From positions 2,232,001 through 2,296,000 of the forward strand of contig NZ_JAGIOB010000001.1 in the NCBI RefSeq assembly GCF_017876495.1: 64,000 bases of DNA, read 5' to 3'. The DNA comes from Microlunatus capsulatus (GTDB lineage Bacteria > Actinomycetota > Actinomycetes > Propionibacteriales > Propionibacteriaceae). The notes below the pieces were generated by a model. The model saw nothing but the letters and a program-made list of their open reading frames with translations, had not been told where the DNA came from and did not search any database. Positions 9,179-16,580 of the stretch are shown here, one piece after another. The translations under genes and the position numbers were made by a program. Within the stretch, counting starts at the first letter, position 1. Every line of letters begins with the position of its first letter.

Positions 9179-10692
9179 CCGGCCGGCTGTACGGGGTGGG
9201 CGTCGGCCCCGGGGACCCCGAGCTCGTGACCCTCAAGGCCGCGCGGCTGATCCGCGGGGCCGACGTCGTCGCCTACCACTCCGGGACGGCGGGGCGCTCG
9301 ATCGCGCGGACGATCGTGGCCGACCTGATCAGCCCGGACGCGACCGAGGAGCTGCTCATCTACCCGGTGACCACCGGGGCGACGGACCACCCGCTGGGCT
9401 ACTACGGGGCGATCGAGGACTTCTACGACGAGTCGGCCGAGCGGCTGGGCAAGCACCTGGACGCCGGTCGCACCGTCGTCGTGCTGGCCGAGGGCGACCC
9501 GCTGTTCTACAGCTCCTACTCCTACCTGCACGACCGGCTGGCCCCGCTCTACCCGGCCGAGATCGTGCCCGGGGTGACCTCGGTCAGCGCGTCGTCGGCG
9601 GCCGTCGCCGTGCCGATCAGCCGGCACGAGGACACCTTCACCGTGCTGCCCGGGACGATGCCCGTCCCCGAGCTGGCCCGCCGGCTGGCCGAGGGCGGCG
9701 GGGCCGCGGTCATGAAGCTGGGCCGGACCTTCGCCGGCGTGCGCGAGGCGCTGCGGCAGGCCGGCCGGCTGGAGGGCGCCTGGTACGTCGAGCGGGCCAG
9801 CACCGGGCGCGAGCGCCGGCTGCCGGTCAGCGAGGTCGACCCCGACGAGGTGCCCTACTTCTCGATGGTCCTGGTGCCCGGTCCCGACCTGCGGGCCGAC
9901 GCCGCGCAGCGGGCGATGAGCGGGCCGGCGGCGGAGTCCGACGCCGACGTCCCCGCAGACGGCGGGCGGGTGCTCGTCGTCGGGCTGGGTCCGGGACCGG
10001 CCCGCTGGGTGACTCCGGAGGTCACCGCCGCGCTGGCCGGCGTGGACCACGTCGTCGGCTACGGCCCCTACGTCGACCGGGTGCCGCAGCGCCCCGGCCT
10101 GCAGCGGCACGTCAGCGGCAACACCGTCGAGGTGGACCGCGCGGCCTTCGCGCTGGAGCTCGCCCGCCGCGGCGAGCGGGTGGCCGTCGTCTCCGGGGGC
10201 GACGCCGGGGTGTTTGGGATGGCCTCGGCCGTCCACGAGGCGGTGGCCGCCGACGACCGCTTCGCCGATGTCGCCGTCGAGGTGCTGCCCGGGCTCACCG
10301 CCGCCCAGGCCGTCGCCGCCCGGGCCGGCGCGCCGCTGGGCGGGGACTACGCCGTCGTCTCCCTCTCGGACCGGCTGAAGCCCTGGGAGCTCGTCGAGCA
10401 GCGCCTGCACGCCGTCGGCGCGGCCGACCTGGTGCTGGCCGTCTACAACCCGGCGTCGCGCTCCCGCCGCGAGCAGGTGGCCCGGCTCCGCGCGGTGATG
10501 CTGGAGCACCGCGACCCGGCGACCCCGGTGGTGGTCGGCCGCGACGTCGGCCGCGACGGCGAGGAGCTGGAGGTCACCACCCTGGCCGCCCTCGACCCCG
10601 ACTCGATCGACATGCGCTGCCTGCTGATCATCGGCTCCAGCCGGACGATGGCAGCCCCCAGCGGGGTCTGGACCTCCCGCCGAGGGGATTGA
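9175..10692 (+). CDS. cobIJ: CobI-CobJ fusion: precorrin-2 C20- and precorrin-3B C17-methyltransferase
   Basis: 505 residues with two complete tetrapyrrole methylase domains. The N-terminal CobI domain begins LYGVGVGPGDPELVTLKA and contains the SAM-site stretch VLAEGDPLFYSSYSYL. The CobJ domain begins near residue 265 (VLVVGLGPGPARWVTPE) and carries VSGGDAGVFGMAS and LAVYNPASRSRREQ. A polar linker of about 20 residues separates them. The GTG start overlaps the cobH stop. The two steps flank CobG in the pathway, so CobG, CobI and CobJ are encoded in one operon; the CobI-CobJ fusion is also known from mycobacteria. Confidence 0.95.
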   Translation: MTGRLYGVGVGPGDPELVTLKAARLIRGADVVAYHSGTAGRSIARTIVADLISPDATEELLIYPVTTGATDHPLGYYGAIEDFYDESAERLGKHLDAGRTVVVLAEGDPLFYSSYSYLHDRLAPLYPAEIVPGVTSVSASSAAVAVPISRHEDTFTVLPGTMPVPELARRLAEGGGAAVMKLGRTFAGVREALRQAGRLEGAWYVERASTGRERRLPVSEVDPDEVPYFSMVLVPGPDLRADAAQRAMSGPAAESDADVPADGGRVLVVGLGPGPARWVTPEVTAALAGVDHVVGYGPYVDRVPQRPGLQRHVSGNTVEVDRAAFALELARRGERVAVVSGGDAGVFGMASAVHEAVAADDRFADVAVEVLPGLTAAQAVAARAGAPLGGDYAVVSLSDRLKPWELVEQRLHAVGAADLVLAVYNPASRSRREQVARLRAVMLEHRDPATPVVVGRDVGRDGEELEVTTLAALDPDSIDMRCLLIIGSSRTMAAPSGVWTSRRGD

Positions 10693-10754
10693 GCTCGAAG
10701 AGCGTGTGAGTTCACGAGGTGTACACACCACCCGAACTCACACGATCAGCGAGC
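10693..10754. terminator. Bidirectional palindrome between cobIJ and cobM
   Basis: Perfect core arms CGTGTGAGTTC (10703) and GAACTCACACG (ending 10744), extended by GCTCG/CGAGC at the outer ends. A second small palindrome (GGTGT/ACACC) lies in the loop. It sits between convergent genes and overlaps the cobM stop codon. Its sequence differs from the 54-nt family but its placement is the same. Confidence 0.7.
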
Positions 10755-11483
10755 GCGCGGTCCGTACAGGTGCGACTCGACGAAGTCGTCGGCCCGGAGG
10801 GCCTCGCCGACCAGGATGACGGCGGCCTGGCGCAGCCCGGCGGCCTCGACCTGGTCGGGCATGTCGGCCAGCGTGCCGCGCAGCACCACCTGCTCGGGCT
10901 GGGTGGCGCGGCTCACCACGACGACGGGGCACTCGGCGCCGTAGTGCGGCGCCAGCTCGGCGCAGAGGGCGCGCGTCCGGCGGATGGCCAGGTGCAGGGC
11001 CAGCGTCGCGCCGGTGGCGGCGAAGGCGGCCAGCGACTCCCCCGGCGGCATCGCCGTCGAGGCGGCCTGGGTGCGGGTCAGCACGACGGACTGGGCCACC
11101 TCGGGCACCGTCAGCTCGCGCCCGACGACGGCGGCCGCGGCGGCGTAGGCGGGGACCCCCGGCGTCACGTCCCAGGGGATGCCCAGCCGGTCCAGCCGCC
11201 GGGTCTGCTCGGCCAGCGCGGAGTAGAGGGACGGGTCGCCGGAGCACAGCCGCGCGACGTCCTGGCCGGCGGCGTGCGCCTCGGCGAGCACGGCGACGAT
11301 GGCGTCGAGGTCCAGCGACTGGCTGTCGACCAGCCGGGTGCCCGCCGCGCAGTGGCCCAGCACCTCCGCGTCGAGGTACGTGCCGGCGTAGACGCAGACC
11401 GGGCTCGACGCCAGCAGCCGGACGGCGCGCAGGGTCAGCAGGTCGGCCGCGCCGGGACCGGCGCCGATGAAGTGCACGGTCAC
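10746..11483 (-). CDS. cobM: Precorrin-4 C11-methyltransferase
   Basis: 245 residues, single tetrapyrrole methylase domain: VTVHFIGAGPGAADLLTLRA at the N-terminus, then CVYAGTYLDAEVL, LCSGDPSLYSALAEQ and VPAYAAAAAVVGRELTVPE. Converts precorrin-4 to precorrin-5. The GTG start overlaps the cobL stop by four bases, so it is coupled to cobL on the minus strand. The gene end lies inside the palindrome shared with cobIJ. Confidence 0.95.
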   Translation of the reverse strand: MTVHFIGAGPGAADLLTLRAVRLLASSPVCVYAGTYLDAEVLGHCAAGTRLVDSQSLDLDAIVAVLAEAHAAGQDVARLCSGDPSLYSALAEQTRRLDRLGIPWDVTPGVPAYAAAAAVVGRELTVPEVAQSVVLTRTQAASTAMPPGESLAAFAATGATLALHLAIRRTRALCAELAPHYGAECPVVVVSRATQPEQVVLRGTLADMPDQVEAAGLRQAAVILVGEALRADDFVESHLYGPRAR

Positions 11484-12673
11484 CGCACGACCCCCCACTG
11501 CACGACGGCGCGGGCCGGCTTCCAGCCGTGGAAGCCGCCGATCGCCTCCAGGTGCTCGACGGCGATCCGGGTCAGCGACCCGCCGTGCTCGCGCCAGCGC
11601 GCGGCGACGAGCATCTCGGTCTCCTGGGTGACGGCGTGCACCACCAGCCGGCCGCCGGGACGCAGCGCGGCCCAGACGGCGTCGAGGACGGCCGCGCTCC
11701 CCCCGCCGCCGACGAAGACCGCGTCCGGTGCGGGCAGCCCGACCAGCGCGTCCGGCGCCGAGCCGACCACCGTCGTCAGCCCCGGCACCCCGAGCCGGGC
11801 GGCGTTGCGCCGCACCCGCGCGGCCCGCTCCTCGTGCTGCTCGACGGCGACGGCCCGGCAGGTCGGGTGGCTGCGCATCCACTCGACGCCCACCGAGCCG
11901 GCCCCGGCCCCGACGTCCCAGAGCAGGGCACCCGGTCGGGGCTGGAGGTGGGCGAGCGCCGAGGCGCGCAGGTCGCGCTTGGTCAGCTGGCCGTCGTGCT
12001 CGTAGGCGGTGTCCGGCAGCCCCGGGGCCAGCGAGGCGGTCATCGCCGCGGACCCGGCCGCGCACTGCACCGCGACGACGGCGAGCGCCGGCCCGGACCC
12101 CGACCAGGCCGCGGCCACCACGTCGGCCCGGGTCTCCTCCGGTGCCCCCAGGTCGCCGAGCACGGTCAGCGTGCTGTCGCCGTAGCCGTCCTCGACCAGC
12201 AGCGCGGACACCTCCGCGGGCGTGCCCGCGTCGCGCGCCAGCACCAGCACCCGGCGGCCGGGGTAGAGCTCGCGGCGGACCAGGTCGACGTCGTCGCCCC
12301 GCAGCCGCACGACGGCGTAGCTGCCGGCGGCCCAGCCGAGGCGGGCGGCGGCGAGGGCCACCGAGGAGACGGCCGGGTGCACGCGGACGGCGTCGGCGCC
12401 GAGCAGGTCGACCAGGGTCGAGCCGACGCCGGCGAGCAGCGGGTCGCCGCTGGCCAGCACGACGACGGAGCGCTCCTCGTGCCCGGCGACGAGCCCGGGC
12501 AGGGCGCCGCGGAGGTCGCGGGGCCAGGCGGTGCGCTGCTGGCCGGCGACGTCGGGCAGCAGGTCGAGGTGCCGCGGCCCGCCGAGGACCCGGTCGGCCC
12601 CCAGCACCAGCGCGCGCTCGGCGGCGCCCAGCGCGTCCCAGCCCGCCGCGCCGATGCCCACCACCTCGATCAC
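11480..12673 (-). CDS. cobL: Precorrin-6Y C5,15-methyltransferase (decarboxylating)
   Basis: 397 residues: an N-terminal CbiE-like methylase domain (IEVVGIGAAGWDALG, VLASGDPLLAGVGSTLV) and a C-terminal CbiT-like Rossmann methyltransferase domain (LLWDVGAGAGSVGVEWMRS, then PDAVFVGGGGS). It methylates C5 and C15 and removes the acetate carboxylate of ring C. The start is the GTG at 12673; TACAGT sits 6 nt upstream as a -10 box, implying a leaderless transcript for cobL-cobM. It is divergent from the lipoprotein gene, with only 51 bp between. Confidence 0.94.
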   Translation of the reverse strand: MIEVVGIGAAGWDALGAAERALVLGADRVLGGPRHLDLLPDVAGQQRTAWPRDLRGALPGLVAGHEERSVVVLASGDPLLAGVGSTLVDLLGADAVRVHPAVSSVALAAARLGWAAGSYAVVRLRGDDVDLVRRELYPGRRVLVLARDAGTPAEVSALLVEDGYGDSTLTVLGDLGAPEETRADVVAAAWSGSGPALAVVAVQCAAGSAAMTASLAPGLPDTAYEHDGQLTKRDLRASALAHLQPRPGALLWDVGAGAGSVGVEWMRSHPTCRAVAVEQHEERAARVRRNAARLGVPGLTTVVGSAPDALVGLPAPDAVFVGGGGSAAVLDAVWAALRPGGRLVVHAVTQETEMLVAARWREHGGSLTRIAVEHLEAIGGFHGWKPARAVVQWGVVR

Positions 12674-12724
12674 CGCTGCACTGTAGTCACTGCGGGCCAC
12701 GGCCCCCGCGCGTATCGTCCGAGG

Positions 12725-13597
12725 ATGCGGAGGCGCTGCGGCACCGCGCTGGGGGTGGCGGTCCTCGCCCTCCTGGTGGGCTGCACCACGCCCGCCGTCC
12801 CGCGCCGGGACCCCCGCCCGGCGGAGCCCGCCCGGACCAGCTGGCAGCTGGGCCACCGGGTCCCGGCCTCGTCCGGCCTCCGGGTGCTCGCCCGGTCCGC
12901 CTCGGGGTACTCCGACGCGACGCAGCTCGCCCTCGACGCCGGCGGTCAGGACACCTGCTCCGTCTCGTGGTACCCCGCGGGCACCTACGGGCCGGAGAAC
13001 AAGGTCGGCGAGCAGGTCCCCGTCGAGGTGGACGGCCGACCCGGCGTGCGGGCCGGCGCCGGAGCCGAGGGCGGTTACCTGATGTGGCAGCGGCCCGACG
13101 CGTCCTGGGCCGAGGTCAGCTGCTACCCCGACGAGAGCCCCGCGACCCACCGCCGCGTCGCCGAGGCCGTGGTCTGGGAGCCGACGTCGATGGCCCTGCC
13201 GTTCGACCTCGAGCGGCTGCCCGCCGGCTACGGGCCGGAGTCGGTCGAGGTCGACGTCGTCACCGGCGCCACGACCGTGCGGCTCGGGCCCGGTCCGCTC
13301 GCGGCGGACGGCGGCCTGGTGCTCTCCTTCGACGGGTCGTCAGCCCCGACCGGCGGCCGTCCGGTGACGGTGGGCGGGCGCGCGGCCACGCAGGGCGAGG
13401 ACGCGCGGTTCCCCTGGGTCTGCCTGCTCGAGCAGGGCCACCGGGTCTGCGTGGCGGTGGACTCGAGCGACACGGGCCCCTACCCGGACCGCTCCGGCGA
13501 GGTGCCCGCGCTGCTGGCCGTCGCGGAGGCCCTGCGCTTCCCGGCGGACCTGGACGACCGATCGTCCTGGACCACCGCCGAGGACGTGTTCGGCTGA
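12725..13597 (+). CDS. Putative lipoprotein of unknown function
   Basis: 290 residues with a short basic N-terminus, a hydrophobic stretch and a lipobox (LLVGC, Cys near residue 19), so probably a membrane-anchored lipoprotein exported by Sec. The mature part has two DUF3558-like halves with cysteines in CSVSWYPAG, VSCYPDES and FPWVCLLEQGHRVC. I do not recognise a named family with certainty. TATCGT ends 6 nt before the ATG, indicating leaderless expression. It lies just upstream of the first B12 riboswitch, which does not control it. Any link to cobalamin or cobalt is unproven. Confidence 0.75.
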   Translation: MRRRCGTALGVAVLALLVGCTTPAVPRRDPRPAEPARTSWQLGHRVPASSGLRVLARSASGYSDATQLALDAGGQDTCSVSWYPAGTYGPENKVGEQVPVEVDGRPGVRAGAGAEGGYLMWQRPDASWAEVSCYPDESPATHRRVAEAVVWEPTSMALPFDLERLPAGYGPESVEVDVVTGATTVRLGPGPLAADGGLVLSFDGSSAPTGGRPVTVGGRAATQGEDARFPWVCLLEQGHRVCVAVDSSDTGPYPDRSGEVPALLAVAEALRFPADLDDRSSWTTAEDVFG

Positions 13598-13637
13598 GTC
13601 CCGCGGCACGTGCGCGGCCGGGAACGGTCGGACCGCT

Positions 13638-13762
13638 GTGCCATCATCGACCACGGCGCAGCAGAGGAACCCGGTGCGACTCCGGGACGGTCCCGCCACT
13701 GTGACCCAGGAGCTCCTGCCACCCAGGTGCTCGTGGGAAGTCAGGCCGTCTGCCGCGCCGGC
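13638..13762 (+). promoter_or_regulatory. Cobalamin riboswitch 1
   Basis: The conserved adenosylcobalamin aptamer blocks appear in order: GAGGAACCCGGTGCGACTCC, CGGTCCCGCCACTGTGA with the B12 box GCCACTGTGA at 13695-13704, and GGGAAGTCAGGCC followed by the closing stem. It lies in the leader of the chelatase-cobO-cobBC-cobA operon, so these genes should be shut off when cobalamin is plentiful. Exact stem ends are approximate. Confidence 0.92.
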
Positions 13763-13809
13763 CGCGTCGCAGTCGCACGGGGCTCACCGCAGCGTGGACG
13801 TGGACATCC

Positions 13810-15966
13810 ATGCAGAAGGGCTCGCCCGTGCCGTCTCCCTCCGCCGCTCCCCCCGAGCCGCGCACCTACCCCTTCTCCGCCGTCGTCGGCTCCGACGACA
13901 TGGCGCTCGCGCTGGTCCTGACGACGGTCTCCCCCGAGGTCGGCGGCGTCCTGGTCCGCGGCGAGAAGGGCACGGCCAAGACCACCACCGTCCGCGCGCT
14001 GGCCCGGGTGCTGCCGCCGCTCGCGGTCGTCGAGGGCTGCCGGTTCTCCTGCGACCCGGCCGACCCCGACCCGCGCTGCCCCGACGGCCCGCACCCCGCC
14101 GCCACCGCGTCGACGACCCGGCCCGCCCGGCTGGTCGAGCTGCCGGTGGGCGCCACCGAGGACCGGGTCATCGGGTCGCTGGACCTGCAGCAGGCCCTCG
14201 GCGCCGGCCGGGTCAGCTACGAGCCGGGGCTGCTCGCCGCCGCCCACCGCGGCCTGCTCTACGTCGACGAGGTCAACCTGCTGCACGACCACCTCGTCGA
14301 CCTGCTGCTGGACGCCGCGGCGACGGGCCGCTCCACCGTCGAGCGCGAGGGCGTCTCGGTCGCGCACGCCTCCCGGATGGTGCTGATCGGCACCATGAAC
14401 CCGGAGGAGGGCGAGCTGCGGCCCCAGCTGCTGGACCGCTTCGGGCTGACGGCCGAGGTCGCCGCCCCGCGCGACCCGGCCCTGCGCGCCGAGGTCGTCC
14501 GCCGGCGGATGGCCTTCGACCGCGACCCCGACGCCTTCACCGCCCGCTACGCCGACGACGAGGCCGAGCTCTCCGGCCGGCTGCGGACCGCGCGGGCCCT
14601 GCTGCCGCAGGTGGAGCTGCGCGACGACCAGCTGCTGCTGATCGCCGAGGTCTGCGCCGCGTTCGAGGTGGACGGCATGCGCGCCGACCTCGTCACCGCC
14701 CGGGCCGCCGTCGCGCACGCCGCCTGGCACGGCCGCACGACGGTCACCAGGGCCGACATCCGCGCCGCCGCCCGGCTGGCCCTGCCGCACCGCCGGCGCC
14801 GCAACCCCTTCGACGCCCCCGGCCTGGACGAGGAGCTGCTGGACCGCCTGCTGGGCGAGGACGAGCCCGAGCCCGAGCCGCCGCAGCCGGAGGACCCGCA
14901 GCCCGGTCCCGACGACGAGGGCAGCGAGCCCGCCGACGGGTCCGCCGATCCGGCCGAGGGCACCGACGCCGGCTCGCCGGCACCCCCGTCGGGCCCCGGG
15001 CAAGGCGCTGACGCCCGGCCGCCGGACCGCGAGCCGGGCGCCTCGTCGACCGAGCCCGAGCCCGAGCCCGAGCCGGCGCGCGACCAGGACGGCCCGACCG
15101 CCGCCGTCGTGCCCACCACGCTCGCCAGCGCGGGCACCGCCTACCGGACCCGGCTCTTCACCGCCTCCGGCGTGGGCGCGGGCGAGGCCGGGCGTCGCAG
15201 CCGGGCCGTCACCCGGACGGGCCGCAGCGTCGGCGCCGCCTTTCGACCCGAGCCCGGCGGCCGGCTGCACCTGCCCGCGACCATCCGGGCCGCCGCCCCG
15301 CAGCAGGCCGCCCGCGGCCGCGCCGGCGCCGACGTGCTCCGGCTGCGCCGGGAGGACCTGCGCACCGCCATCACCGAGGGCCGGGAGTCCAACCTCGTGC
15401 TGCTCGTCGTCGACGCCTCCGGCTCGATGGCCGCCCGCCGCCGGATGGAGGCCGTCAAGACCGCCGCCCTCTCGCTGCTGCTGGACGCCTACCAGCGCCG
15501 GGACAAGGTCGGCCTGGTGACCTTCCGCGGGTCCGCGGCCACCCTCGCACTGCCGCCCACGTCGTCGGTCGAGGTCGCCGCCCGCCGGCTCGAGGAGCTG
15601 CCGAACGGCGGCCGGACCCCGCTGGCCGAGGGCCTGCTGGTGGCGGCCGAGACGCTGCGCCTGGAGCGGATCCGCGACCCCCGCCGCCGTCCGCTGCTGG
15701 TGCTGGTGACCGACGGCCGGGCCACCTCCGGCCCCGACGCCGTCGCCCGCTCCCGCCGCGCCGCCGACCTGCTCCGCGCGGCCGGCGTGGCGAGCGTCGT
15801 CATCGACTGCGAGACCGGCTTCGGCCTGGGCCTGGCCCGCACGCTCGCGCTCCACCTGGGCGCCGAGCACGTGCCCGTCGGCGAGGTCGCGGCCGACCAG
15901 CTGGTCTCCGTCGTCCACCGGGCGGCCCCGGCCCGCCCGGCCCAGCCGCAGGGGAGGGCCGCCTGA
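13810..15966 (+). CDS. ChlI/ChlD-type chelatase ATPase (putative cobaltochelatase subunit)
   Basis: 718 residues fusing an AAA+ magnesium-chelatase ChlI-type ATPase with a C-terminal von Willebrand A domain. Walker A is GEKGTAKTT, Walker B is LLYVDEVNLL, and IGTMNPEEGELRPQLLDRFG follows. The middle is an acidic, proline-rich linker (about residues 350-435). The VWA domain has the metal-binding DASGSM motif and ends with TDGRATSG. In actinobacteria such fused ID proteins are thought to partner CobN for cobalt insertion; no cobN lies in the window. The GTG at 13828 is an alternative start, with AGAAGGG placed before it. Confidence 0.88.
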   Translation: MQKGSPVPSPSAAPPEPRTYPFSAVVGSDDMALALVLTTVSPEVGGVLVRGEKGTAKTTTVRALARVLPPLAVVEGCRFSCDPADPDPRCPDGPHPAATASTTRPARLVELPVGATEDRVIGSLDLQQALGAGRVSYEPGLLAAAHRGLLYVDEVNLLHDHLVDLLLDAAATGRSTVEREGVSVAHASRMVLIGTMNPEEGELRPQLLDRFGLTAEVAAPRDPALRAEVVRRRMAFDRDPDAFTARYADDEAELSGRLRTARALLPQVELRDDQLLLIAEVCAAFEVDGMRADLVTARAAVAHAAWHGRTTVTRADIRAAARLALPHRRRRNPFDAPGLDEELLDRLLGEDEPEPEPPQPEDPQPGPDDEGSEPADGSADPAEGTDAGSPAPPSGPGQGADARPPDREPGASSTEPEPEPEPARDQDGPTAAVVPTTLASAGTAYRTRLFTASGVGAGEAGRRSRAVTRTGRSVGAAFRPEPGGRLHLPATIRAAAPQQAARGRAGADVLRLRREDLRTAITEGRESNLVLLVVDASGSMAARRRMEAVKTAALSLLLDAYQRRDKVGLVTFRGSAATLALPPTSSVEVAARRLEELPNGGRTPLAEGLLVAAETLRLERIRDPRRRPLLVLVTDGRATSGPDAVARSRRAADLLRAAGVASVVIDCETGFGLGLARTLALHLGAEHVPVGEVAADQLVSVVHRAAPARPAQPQGRAA

Positions 15967-16580
15967 TGCCCGAGGGACGTCCCGAGGTGGAGCCGCAGGA
16001 CGGGCTGACCACCAAGCAGCGCCGGAACCGGCCGCTGGTGATCGTGCACACCGGCGACGGCAAGGGCAAGAGCACCGCGGCCTTCGGGCTGGCCGTCCGC
16101 GGCTGGAACCAGGGCTGGCCGATCGGGGTGTTCCAGTTCGTCAAGTCCGCCAAGTGGCGGATCGGGGAGCAGACCGTGCTGGAGACCCTCGACGAGGTGC
16201 ACCGGACCACGGGCAAGGGCGGCCCCGTCGAGTGGCACAAGATGGGCTCGGGCTGGTCCTGGTCGCGCAAGGCGGGCACCGAGGAGGACCACGCCGCCGA
16301 CGCCGCCGAGGGCTGGCAGGAGATCAAGCGCCGGCTGGCCGCGGAGACGCACCGGCTCTACGTGCTCGACGAGTTCACCTACCCGATCGCCTGGGGCTGG
16401 GTGGACGTCGACGACGTCGTCGAGACCCTGGTCCACCGCCCCGGGCAGCAGCACGTCGTCATCACCGGCCGCCGCGCCGACCCGAAGCTGCTGGAGATCG
16501 CCAACCTCGTGACCGAGATGCAGATGGTGAAGCACCCCTTCCAGGAGGGCCAGAAGGGTCAGCGGGGCATCGAGTGGTGA
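15966..16580 (+). CDS. cobO: Cob(I)yrinic acid a,c-diamide adenosyltransferase
   Basis: 204 residues of the CobO/BtuR/CobA family, which attaches the 5'-deoxyadenosyl ligand from ATP to cobalt. The glycine-rich nucleotide loop is HTGDGKGKSTAAFG. FQFVKSAKW, LYVLDEFTYPIAWGW and VVITGRRADPKLLEIANLVTEM are family hallmarks. The ATG overlaps the chelatase stop by one base (TGATG) and the next start overlaps its stop, so it is fully embedded in the riboswitch-controlled operon. Confidence 0.96.
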   Translation: MPEGRPEVEPQDGLTTKQRRNRPLVIVHTGDGKGKSTAAFGLAVRGWNQGWPIGVFQFVKSAKWRIGEQTVLETLDEVHRTTGKGGPVEWHKMGSGWSWSRKAGTEEDHAADAAEGWQEIKRRLAAETHRLYVLDEFTYPIAWGWVDVDDVVETLVHRPGQQHVVITGRRADPKLLEIANLVTEMQMVKHPFQEGQKGQRGIEW

